NCBI GenBank assembly: GCA_003219675.1 | Contig: QHPW01000126.1 | Span: 1-6,522 of the forward strand | Length of the DNA: 6,522 bases | Reading direction: 5' to 3' | Origin: Verrucomicrobiota bacterium | GTDB taxonomy: Bacteria > Verrucomicrobiota > Verrucomicrobiia > Limisphaerales > AV2 | Position numbers and translations under genes: made by a program | Notes under the pieces: generated by a model | Seen by the model: only the letters and a program-made list of their open reading frames with translations | What the model was told of the DNA's origin: nothing | Databases searched by the model: none | Shown: positions 1 through 5,929 of the stretch, piece by piece | Position numbering within the stretch: the first letter of the stretch is position 1 | Layout of the letters: each line of letters starts with the position of its first letter

Positions 1-2
1 CG

Positions 3-1205
3 CTTGAGAAGTTGCTGAAGCGCGCTGTCGCGCAACAAATGGTTGCGGACGTTCCGCTGGGCGCGTTTCTCTCCGGCGGGGTCGATTCCTCGACCATCGT
101 CGCGTTGATGCAGGCGCAGAGCAGCCGTCCGATCAAAACCTTCACCATCGGTTTTCACGAGGCCGGATACAACGAAGCCGAGTTTGCAAAGGACGTTGCC
201 CGGCACCTCGGCACCGAGCACACGGAACTCTACGTCACGCCGGAGGAAGCGATGGCCGTGATCCCGCGCCTGCCGACAATTTACGACGAGCCTTTTTCCG
301 ATTCGTCTCAGATCCCCACGGTTCTTGTTGCTCAAATGACCCGACGACACATGACGGTCAGTTTGTCGGGCGATGCCGGTGACGAATTGTTCGCCGGTTA
401 TCCGCGCTATCCGCTGGCGCAGAAAATCTGGACCCGGATCGGGCGCGCGCCACGCGTCGGGCGCAGCGCGCTCGCTTGGTTCCTGCGTTCCGTGGAGGCG
501 GAGACGTGGGACAGCGGGTTGGGATGGCTGGCGAAGGTGTCCCCGGAATCGCTATGGGCAGGACGCGTTGGCGACCGGCTGCACAAACTTGCGGACATAT
601 TGACGCTGGACACGCCGGAACTGGTTTATCGCGCCCTGGTATCGCATTGGAAAGAGCCGGAACAAATCGTCATCGGCGCCAAAGAACCGGCCACGGCGTT
701 GAACACTTCGTCTCAGTGCGCGGCCTTGCCTGATTTTATCCAACGAATGATGTACCTGGACACGATCACGTATCTGCCCGACGACATCCTTGTGAAAGTG
801 GACCGCGCGAGCATGGCGGTGAGTTTGGAATCGCGCGTCCCGCTGCTGGACCATCGGGTGGTGGAATTCGCCTGGCAGGTGCCGCTTTCGATGAAGATCA
901 AGAACGGCCAAAGCAAATGGGTGTTGCGGCAGGTGCTCTACAAGCACGTCCCGCGAAAGTTGATCGAACGGCCCAAAATGGGTTTCGGGGTGCCCATAAA
1001 TGCCTGGCTGCGCGGACCGTTGCGCGAGTGGGCCGAACAATTGCTCGATCCCAGGCGGCTCAACGAAGAAGGGTTCTTCACTCCCGCGCCGATTCGGCAG
1101 AAATGGGAGGAACATCTTTCCGGCACACGCAACTGGCAATCTTACCTCTGGAACGTACTGATGTTTCAGGCCTGGCTGGAAGGGCAACGGACGGTGAATC
1201 AGTAA
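3..1205 (+). CDS. asnB: Asparagine synthetase (glutamine-hydrolysing)-like amidotransferase, C-terminal synthetase domain; 5' partial
   Basis: The reading frame is open from the first bases of the window, so the start and the N-terminal glutaminase domain lie upstream; the TTG at 12 is internal, not a start. About 400 codons are visible, matching the ATP-dependent synthetase domain. Seen directly: the ATP-pyrophosphatase P-loop SGGVDSS at 72-92, then DEPFSDSSQIPT, the second nucleotide-binding motif SGDAGDELFAGYPRY beginning at 366, the helical core with YLPDDILVKVDRASMA and SLESRVPLLDHR, and the C-terminal KMGFGVPINAWLR. These are the conserved blocks of AsnB. In the family, this domain adenylates the aspartate carboxylate and transfers ammonia to it; homologues in polysaccharide loci are often thought to amidate other acids. 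Which substrate applies is not visible here. Codon use resembles the glycosyltransferases downstream. The family is certain, the substrate is not. Confidence 0.93.
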   Translation, partial: LEKLLKRAVAQQMVADVPLGAFLSGGVDSSTIVALMQAQSSRPIKTFTIGFHEAGYNEAEFAKDVARHLGTEHTELYVTPEEAMAVIPRLPTIYDEPFSDSSQIPTVLVAQMTRRHMTVSLSGDAGDELFAGYPRYPLAQKIWTRIGRAPRVGRSALAWFLRSVEAETWDSGLGWLAKVSPESLWAGRVGDRLHKLADILTLDTPELVYRALVSHWKEPEQIVIGAKEPATALNTSSQCAALPDFIQRMMYLDTITYLPDDILVKVDRASMAVSLESRVPLLDHRVVEFAWQVPLSMKIKNGQSKWVLRQVLYKHVPRKLIERPKMGFGVPINAWLRGPLREWAEQLLDPRRLNEEGFFTPAPIRQKWEEHLSGTRNWQSYLWNVLMFQAWLEGQRTVNQ

Positions 1206-1250
1206 GGCGGGGGAGCGCGCCCGCCACGAGCACTGCCAACGGCGCCGTTG
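1206..1250 (+). terminator. Possible weak terminator: GC-rich hairpin plus perfect palindrome after the first gene
   Basis: Immediately after the TAA, GGCGGG (1206-1211) can pair with CCCGCC (1220-1225) around an 8-nt loop. Twelve bases later a perfect 14-bp palindrome CAACGGCGCCGTTG lies at 1237-1250, followed by the AT-rich ATTGCGATTTATT. There is no continuous U-tract, so Rho-independent termination would be weak. The palindrome could equally be a protein-binding site. Together with the TATAAT about 80 bases downstream, it suggests that the transcription unit changes here. Confidence 0.3.
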
Positions 1251-1304
1251 ATTGCGATTTATTCACCCATTATTCGCGCGTTACTCACCTGAACACATTT
1301 CGAA

Positions 1305-1338
1305 CTGCATATGCAATGCAGAATCGTTTCAGTATAAT
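1305..1338 (+). promoter_or_regulatory. Candidate promoter with palindrome over the -35 region
   Basis: A perfect TATAAT hexamer lies at 1333-1338. At 17-bp spacing the -35 position (1310-1315) is TATGCA, which matches TTGACA at only 3 of 6 positions, and there is no extended -10 TGn. This weak -35 overlaps a 10-bp perfect palindrome TGCATATGCA (1306-1315), itself part of a larger inverted repeat, CTGCAT (1305-1310) with ATGCAG (1316-1321). A weak -35 covered by a dyad fits control by a transcription factor, but that is inference. Transcription would start near 1345 and give a leader of about 205 nt before the ATG at 1552. Confidence 0.4.
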
Positions 1339-1341
1339 AGC

Positions 1342-1541
1342 TGAGCCGGAGGATGCTCAAGTATGTCTCTGGAAATCAAAGAGTTACTGATTATTCATTA
1401 CGCAGGTACGGAAGGAGCTAAAGGGACGCGCCGCAACTGTTTCCCGATACCTGAACCGGCACCATACCTGCGTGTCGCAGTGTCGCGATGGTTGGGCGTT
1501 GGCGTCGTTGAGCCACGCCCTGAGAGTCCCGATAGCTGCGA
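1342..1541 (+). promoter_or_regulatory. Candidate structured 5' leader RNA of the beta-helix gene (unassigned)
   Basis: Most of the 346-base gap holds nested inverted repeats. First, TGAGC (1342-1346) pairs with GCTCA (1355-1359), with GGAGG exposed in the loop. Second, a perfect 9-bp stem joins ACGCAGGTA (1400-1408) to TACCTGCGT (1465-1473) around a 56-nt interior that includes GGGA (1423-1426) facing TCCC (1442-1445). Third, TCGCAG (1475-1480) pairs with CTGCGA (1536-1541) and encloses GGGCGT-T-GGC (1494-1503) paired with GCC-ACGCCC (1512-1520), a 9-bp stem with one bulge. This resembles a riboswitch or other cis-regulatory RNA in size and layout. The phrase CCGCAACTGT recalls part of the cobalamin riboswitch core, but the rest of that consensus is missing, so no family is assigned. 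The pairings were found by eye, not by energy calculation. Confidence 0.4.
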
Positions 1542-1551
1542 AAATTTAGAG

Positions 1552-3474
1552 ATGAATAAATGGTTTTATCAAGCGGTGTGTCTGTCACTCGCGAGCGCGA
1601 GCAGTCTGAGCCTGGCGCGAGCGCAGGACGGTTCCACCACCTCCGTGACTGTCGCCCCGTCCACTCCGATGGCGGTCACGGTCGCTCCCACGGCGGGCGC
1701 GGTCGTAATCGAAGCGTCTACCAATCTTGTGGATTGGAGCGATGTCACCATGCTCTTTCCAGACAGTGGCTCGGGTCTTTTCATCGACACTCAATCCACG
1801 AATTATCCGTTCCGTTTCTATCGCATGCGGACGATCGTATCCGCAGCGAACAATCTCGTGACGGTCAACAGCGCGACCGACCTGCGCGCATTGAGCGCCG
1901 TCAGCGGCAACGCTGATGTGACTGTGAGAGGATATTCCACCGCCGGAGATGGCGGCGGCGGACAGTTTTATTGGGACCCTGCTTCAACCGACATCGACGA
2001 CGGGGGCGTCACCATTGTCCCTTCCTCCAACCCGCCGAGCGGGCGCTGGAAAAGGAATTGTCAGGGAGAAGTCAATGTGAAGTGGTTTGGCGCGGTTGGA
2101 GACGGCAGAGCCAACGATTCTTCTCGAATTCAAGCCGCGCTGGATTACGTGGATCGTCAGGGCGGCGGGAAAGTCTTTTTGCCGAAGGGGTTTTATCTTG
2201 TGATCGGCGACACGACTAATGGGCTGAGAATTGGAAGCAACACCCTGGTCGAGGGTGCTGGATCATCGACGGTAATTCTATCAAAAGCCTTCGTGGCAAT
2301 CTCCAACAAGGGCTGGATGTGGAGTTCGAGCGATCCGAGTCCGGGAAACAATAACATCACCATTCAGAACCTGGCCATCAACTGCGCCAAACAGGGCGTC
2401 GATGGAATCGGTTTCTTTGGTGTTACCGACAGCACGATTCACAACGTAAGAATACTCGATCCGCAAGGTTACGGTATCTGGTTGGTACGATGGGGTGACG
2501 TTTGGGGGAGTGAAGGAAAGCCGACTCAGCGTGTAACTGTCAGCGACTGTCATGTCACCGGGGTCGTCGATGTCGGAATTGAATGCAGTGGCGCGGTCAG
2601 TTGCTCGGTGGTCGGGAACACGGTTACGGGAACGAAGGGAATCGCCGGTTATTATGCCTGGAACGGCGCGACTGACTGCACATTCACCGGCAACGTGGCG
2701 GAAGGCGAGGGGACCAACAACTTCTTCAATGGATACGAGGTTCAATCGAGCGACAGTAACAACTCGAATTCTGCTAAAACACAAACGCGGCGCATCAGTT
2801 TCGTAGGCAATGTGGCAAGGAACGTTTCGATCGGATTTAGAATAGGAGGGGACACAACGAACAAACCGACCGACATTTTGATTCAAGGAAACTCTTTGGT
2901 TGGTTTTGGAAAGGATTCCAAGGGTGTGTTGATTCACGACGCGCTCCGAGTCTCCGTGCTGGGCAATCGGATTTCAGATTTCGATAACGCCGTGATGTTG
3001 AACCCAGCCAACTATGGTTATGGCTACAGTGGCGCCGCCTACGTAAGCATCGACAACAATGTGATCTCGGGCGGCTCGGGATCGAACTTGTACGGCAATG
3101 TCGGGGGCTCCTTCAATGGCAACAAATTTTATGGCCACCAAATATGGTTGTTCGCCTGGAAGGATTGCCTGGTAAACAACAATGTCTTCGTTAATCCTGG
3201 CCTTGGCCAGGAGGCAATCGCCCTCTCAGTTATCGACTATAATGGCATTGGTTCGACCGGCAACAGTTTCAGCGGCAATACTTGCATCGATGATCGCGAC
3301 AATAAATACGCTATCGGAACATTAGCCTTTGGTGAAGGCAACCACGATCACAACATCATTACTCGAAACAGCGCTCGTGGAGCCAAAGCTGGAGCAACCG
3401 CTTTCGCCAATTTCGGATCGGGCACTAACAACATCGTCGCCGGGAACATTGACGCGCCACTTGCCGCGGAGTAA
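1552..3474 (+). CDS. Secreted right-handed parallel beta-helix protein, pectate-lyase-3-like
   Basis: The 640-residue product probably acts on a polysaccharide outside the cytoplasm as a lyase, hydrolase, epimerase or binding protein; the exact activity cannot be read off. Residues 1-24 look like a signal peptide ending ARA|QD. Residues about 50-93 form a short domain (EASTNLVDWS to STNYPFRFYR) that I recall from secreted Verrucomicrobiota proteins. Residues about 105-168 (VTVRGYSTAGDGGGGQFYWD, ending GRWKR) resemble modules seen before beta-helices in phage tailspikes and bacterial lyases. Residues 176-215 (VKWFGAVGDGRANDSSRIQ, then GGGKVFLPKGFYLV) are the pectate-lyase-3 entry motif. From about 245 to the end come beta-helix rungs with repeated GNxV/NNxV turns. 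No PEP-CTERM tail or other C-terminal anchor is seen. The ATG at 1552 is chosen because it begins the signal peptide, although its Shine-Dalgarno is poor. An in-frame ATG at 1363, with GGAGG 10 nt upstream, would add 63 unconvincing residues. The central part is visibly more AT-rich than neighbouring genes. Confidence 0.88.
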   Translation: MNKWFYQAVCLSLASASSLSLARAQDGSTTSVTVAPSTPMAVTVAPTAGAVVIEASTNLVDWSDVTMLFPDSGSGLFIDTQSTNYPFRFYRMRTIVSAANNLVTVNSATDLRALSAVSGNADVTVRGYSTAGDGGGGQFYWDPASTDIDDGGVTIVPSSNPPSGRWKRNCQGEVNVKWFGAVGDGRANDSSRIQAALDYVDRQGGGKVFLPKGFYLVIGDTTNGLRIGSNTLVEGAGSSTVILSKAFVAISNKGWMWSSSDPSPGNNNITIQNLAINCAKQGVDGIGFFGVTDSTIHNVRILDPQGYGIWLVRWGDVWGSEGKPTQRVTVSDCHVTGVVDVGIECSGAVSCSVVGNTVTGTKGIAGYYAWNGATDCTFTGNVAEGEGTNNFFNGYEVQSSDSNNSNSAKTQTRRISFVGNVARNVSIGFRIGGDTTNKPTDILIQGNSLVGFGKDSKGVLIHDALRVSVLGNRISDFDNAVMLNPANYGYGYSGAAYVSIDNNVISGGSGSNLYGNVGGSFNGNKFYGHQIWLFAWKDCLVNNNVFVNPGLGQEAIALSVIDYNGIGSTGNSFSGNTCIDDRDNKYAIGTLAFGEGNHDHNIITRNSARGAKAGATAFANFGSGTNNIVAGNIDAPLAAE

Positions 3475-3514
3475 GCCGGTCTGCTGCACCCGCGTTTTTC
3501 GCTCTTCCTGAGCC

Positions 3515-3589
3515 GGGTGGGGCGAGACTCCGTCGAGCCCTGATTTCTATCTATTGGAGGTTAGGGCTCGACGGAGTCTTGCCCCACCC
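3515..3589 (+). repeat. 27-bp near-perfect inverted repeat, long hairpin; possible dispersed palindromic element
   Basis: The arm at 3515-3541 (begins GGGTGGGGCGAGACTCCG) matches the reverse complement of 3563-3589 at 26 of 27 positions. The one difference (G3524 facing T3580) becomes a G-U pair in a + strand transcript. The 21-nt interior can extend the stem in RNA: 3542-3549 pairs with 3555-3562 using several G-U pairs, leaving a 5-nt loop. It starts 40 bases after the beta-helix stop, so it may stabilise the 3' end of that message or help to end transcription, but only CCCTTTATCCC follows and there is no strong U-tract. I recall closely similar palindromic units in verrucomicrobial genomes and suspect a REP- or MITE-like dispersed repeat. 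Only one copy is in this window. Confidence 0.75.
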
Positions 3590-3649
3590 TTTATCCCGGT
3601 GAGCAGGATCCAAAAGGAACAAAGAAACTCCTGATGTCCTGTAAGATTC

Positions 3650-3704
3650 CGTGGAAGGCCGGACTCCCACTTCCACGATTCCCATCAGTTATCGCACGTG
3701 GAAG
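3650..3704 (+). promoter_or_regulatory. Three-arm alternative hairpin upstream of the first glycosyltransferase
   Basis: CGTGGAAG occurs at 3650-3657 and again at 3697-3704, and its exact complement CTTCCACG lies between them at 3670-3677. The middle arm can pair with the first (12-nt loop) or the third (19-nt loop), but not both. The third arm contains the most upstream possible GTG start (3698). This is the layout of an attenuator, but the arms are only 8 bp and no U-tract follows, so function is speculative. Confidence 0.25.
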
Positions 3705-3727
3705 AGCACCCTCCTCTCGGATCGCCC

Positions 3728-4771
3728 GTGATCCGCATGTACATCGCGTCGTTGACCGTTGGGGGCTCGGAAAGGGTTTGTGCCGATCTTTGCAACGGGT
3801 TCATTACTCAAGGCGTTAAGGTCGAGTTGTTATTGGTAAATGCATTCGGCGCGTATCTCGCGCAGCTCGATTCGCGCGTCCGGGTCGTGGACTTCAAGGC
3901 TTCACGTGGGCTTAACGCTTTGGGGCGTGTGAGCAGGCATCTCCGAACTCTGCTGCTTGCCAGGCGACTCAGACTGCACAAGGCACCCGTCATTTATCGC
4001 GAAGGGAGTTCGCCCAAATGGTACCTCAAACCGCTGCAGCGCTGGGGGTATCCGTGGGGAATCAGCAAGGCGGACAAAGTGATTGCGCAAAGCAATGCCG
4101 CCCGTGAAGAGTTGAGCCAACTCGGAGTGCCAGCAGATAAAATGGTCGTGATTCCCAACCCGTGCCGGGCGGCCGCCTCGCCGGCCCGCCATCCGGAGCG
4201 TGCATCCAACGAGTCGCCGCTGGTCCTGGGCATTGGCCGCCTCTCACCGGAAAAAGGGTTTGACCGTTTGATTCGCGGTTTCCAGCGTTTTCGGTCGGCG
4301 ATGCCGTCGGCGCGGCTCGTCATCCTCGGCGAAGGCCCGGAGCGCGAGCGATTGTACCGATTGATTGTGGAACTGGGTCTCAAAGAATCCGTTTCGCTGC
4401 CAGGTTTCGTGTCGGAAGTCACTTCCTGGTACAAACGGGCCGACGTCTTTGCACTCTCTTCCCATTACGAGGGGCAACCCAATTCGTTGATAGAGGCAAT
4501 CCTGCATCAATGCCCGGTGGTGTGCGCCGCCGGCCACGGAGGAACCATCGAGCTGATCCAGGCCGCCGGCCTGGAAGATTGTCTGGTGCCAGACGAGCGA
4601 TTCGAACAACTGTTCGCCGATCGACTCCGCGCTGTGCTCAACCTCGACCTGTCGCGCTGGCAGCGCGCTCGGGAAAAGCTCGCGGCGCTGACCGATTTTG
4701 AAACAGTGCTGCGGCGATACTTAAACGTCTGCGGCATCGAGGCAGGCTGTCCAAACCCCGTGCGCTCCTGA
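3728..4771 (+). CDS. Glycosyltransferase family 4 (GT-B fold), atypically short N-terminal domain
   Basis: A cytoplasmic or membrane-associated enzyme of about 347 residues that would transfer a sugar from a nucleotide-sugar donor with retention of configuration. Seen: the N-terminal acceptor-side motif SLTVGGSERV (residues 8-17); the start of the donor domain GIGRLSPEKGFDRLI (168-182) with likely phosphate-binding R171 and K176; and the EX7E motif, E248 and E256 in YEGQPNSLIEA, typical of GT4. The beta-strand usually present before the PVI/PVV strand (the PDVV-like region) seems to be missing near residues 73-87: compared with the next gene, about 15 residues are absent without a frameshift. 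The GTG at 3728 is chosen because it puts the first beta-strand right after the start (V-I-R-M-Y-I). GTG 3698 and ATG 3737 are in-frame alternatives, and none has a clear ribosome-binding site. The stop is one base before the next start. Sugar and acceptor are unknown. Confidence 0.88.
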   Translation: MIRMYIASLTVGGSERVCADLCNGFITQGVKVELLLVNAFGAYLAQLDSRVRVVDFKASRGLNALGRVSRHLRTLLLARRLRLHKAPVIYREGSSPKWYLKPLQRWGYPWGISKADKVIAQSNAAREELSQLGVPADKMVVIPNPCRAAASPARHPERASNESPLVLGIGRLSPEKGFDRLIRGFQRFRSAMPSARLVILGEGPERERLYRLIVELGLKESVSLPGFVSEVTSWYKRADVFALSSHYEGQPNSLIEAILHQCPVVCAAGHGGTIELIQAAGLEDCLVPDERFEQLFADRLRAVLNLDLSRWQRAREKLAALTDFETVLRRYLNVCGIEAGCPNPVRS

Positions 4772-4772
4772 T

Positions 4773-5906
4773 GTGCTCAAGCTCCTTCACGTTATCTCAG
4801 GCCTGAACACCGGCGGCGCAGAGATGATGTTGTTAAAACTTCTTTCGGTTTGGGACCGTAACAGTGGCCAGACCGAAGTCATCTCGCTGACGGATATCGG
4901 CGCCATCGGTGACCGGATCCTGAAACTGAATATACCCGTCAGAGCGTTGGAAATGCCGCGCGGGCGTCCGAGCATCTCAGGTTTGATCCGGCTATCGAAA
5001 TGGCTCCGCCAAAGCTCCCCGAATGTCATCCAGACCTGGATGTATCATGCCGACCTGGTGGGAGGACTCGCTTCGAAGTTCGGCAGCCGCACTCCCGTGG
5101 TCTGGGGAATCCGAAACGGAGTACTTGAACCGCGAAGCAACCCGCGGAGCACCATTTGGACAGCCAAAGCGTGCGCGCGCCTGTCGAAGCTCGTACCAAG
5201 CAGAATTGTCTGCTGCTCCGAACAATCCCAGCGATTTCACCAGGGGATGGGTTACTGCCCCGCCAAGATGGTTCTCATTCCGAATGGTTTCGACCTGGAG
5301 GCGTTCACGCCAATGCCGGAGGCGCGCATCTCCTTGAGAACGGAGCTGAATCTGCCTCAAGATGCGCTTCTAATCGGCTTGGTCGCGCGATTTGATCCTC
5401 AGAAGGACCACCTGAATTTAATCCGCGCAGCGCGCTGGGTCGCAGATAAGAACTTGAAGGTCTATTTCGTCCTCTGCGGCGACGGCATCACGCGGGAGAA
5501 CCGACCGCTGGGCGTATGGTTACACGAGTCCGGCCTGACGGATCGCTTTCGCTTGTTGGGTCGTCGCGAGGACATTCCCCGCGTCATGGCGGCGCTCGAT
5601 ATCCTCGCCTCTTCGTCTTACGGCGAAGGTTTTCCAAACGTTGTTGGCGAGGCGATGGCTTGCGGAGTCCCGTGCGTCGTGACTGATGTCGGCGACTCCG
5701 CCTTCATTGTCGGCGACACAGGCAAGGTGGTCCCGCCAAAACAGCCGGAGCGCCTGGCGGAAGCGCTCAACTGGATGATCGAACTCGGCGCGGAGGGCAG
5801 GAGCCGGCTCGGCGAGAGGGCGCGCCGCCGCATCGAGGAGAATTTTGATCTGTCCGTCATCCAAAAGCGATATGCAACCCTCTATCGTGAGGTCGCAGGC
5901 TGCTGA
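4773..5906 (+). CDS. Glycosyltransferase family 4 (GT-B fold)
   Basis: A 377-residue GT4 enzyme of ordinary family length, predicted to add a sugar from an activated donor to a growing glycan or lipid carrier. Seen: first beta-strand and glycine loop LLHVISGLNTGGAE (residues 4-17); SSPNVIQTWMYHADLVGG (81-98), the N-domain segment that the upstream glycosyltransferase seems to lack; VVWGIRNG (109-116); inter-domain IPNGFD (169-174); donor-domain GLVARFDPQKDH (202-213) with R206 and K211; CGDG (235-238); and the EX7E motif, E285 and E293 in EGFPNVVGEAMA. The C-terminal helix crosses back (YATLYREV). The start is GTG at 4773, one base past the preceding stop, which implies translational coupling; the ATG at 4771 is in another frame. 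It is about 30-35% similar by eye to the upstream GT4, so the two are relatives but not recent copies. Donor specificity is not readable. Confidence 0.92.
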   Translation: MLKLLHVISGLNTGGAEMMLLKLLSVWDRNSGQTEVISLTDIGAIGDRILKLNIPVRALEMPRGRPSISGLIRLSKWLRQSSPNVIQTWMYHADLVGGLASKFGSRTPVVWGIRNGVLEPRSNPRSTIWTAKACARLSKLVPSRIVCCSEQSQRFHQGMGYCPAKMVLIPNGFDLEAFTPMPEARISLRTELNLPQDALLIGLVARFDPQKDHLNLIRAARWVADKNLKVYFVLCGDGITRENRPLGVWLHESGLTDRFRLLGRREDIPRVMAALDILASSSYGEGFPNVVGEAMACGVPCVVTDVGDSAFIVGDTGKVVPPKQPERLAEALNWMIELGAEGRSRLGERARRRIEENFDLSVIQKRYATLYREVAGC

Positions 5907-5918
5907 ATCCGCGGCCTT

Positions 5919-5925
5919 GGGGGAG
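5919..5925 (+). promoter_or_regulatory. Ribosome-binding site of the right-hand amidotransferase
   Basis: GGGGGAG lies 4 nt before the ATG at 5930. It is the clearest Shine-Dalgarno-like sequence directly before any chosen start in the window, and it fixes that start together with the essential Cys2. The whole gap to the previous stop is only 23 nt, with no room for a separate promoter. Confidence 0.6.
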
Positions 5926-5929
5926 AAAC

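Noticed and set aside
552..1187. A 211-codon open frame on the - strand over the left amidotransferase gene
   Set aside because: It lies opposite a gene with full AsnB motifs, has no recognisable domain, and has the His/Arg/Pro-rich look of antisense translation of GC-rich coding DNA.
1400..1541. Cobalamin or TPP riboswitch
   Set aside because: CCGCAACTGT and CCCTGAGAG recall short pieces of these consensus sequences, but the other conserved blocks and their order are absent (no GGUG...AAUCC block and no proper B12 box; no thi-box ACCUGAUCUGG).
1206..1551. Integron attC-type recombination site
   Set aside because: There are imperfect palindromes of suitable size, but I find no GTTRRRY/RYYYAAC core pair in the right arrangement and no integrase nearby.
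2281..2937. A 218-codon open frame on the - strand over the beta-helix gene
   Set aside because: It is antisense to well-formed beta-helix rungs, shows no motif of its own, and is best explained as a shadow frame.
3400..3474. PEP-CTERM or other sorting signal at the C-terminus of the beta-helix protein
   Set aside because: The tail ends NIVAGNIDAPLAAE with no PEP motif, hydrophobic segment or basic end.
3515..3589. CRISPR repeat
   Set aside because: There is one inverted repeat only, with no regularly spaced direct repeats or cas genes.
3634..3819. A 61-codon + strand open frame beginning before the first glycosyltransferase
   Set aside because: It overlaps the glycosyltransferase in another frame, has no ribosome-binding site or recognisable sequence, and runs through the hairpin arms.
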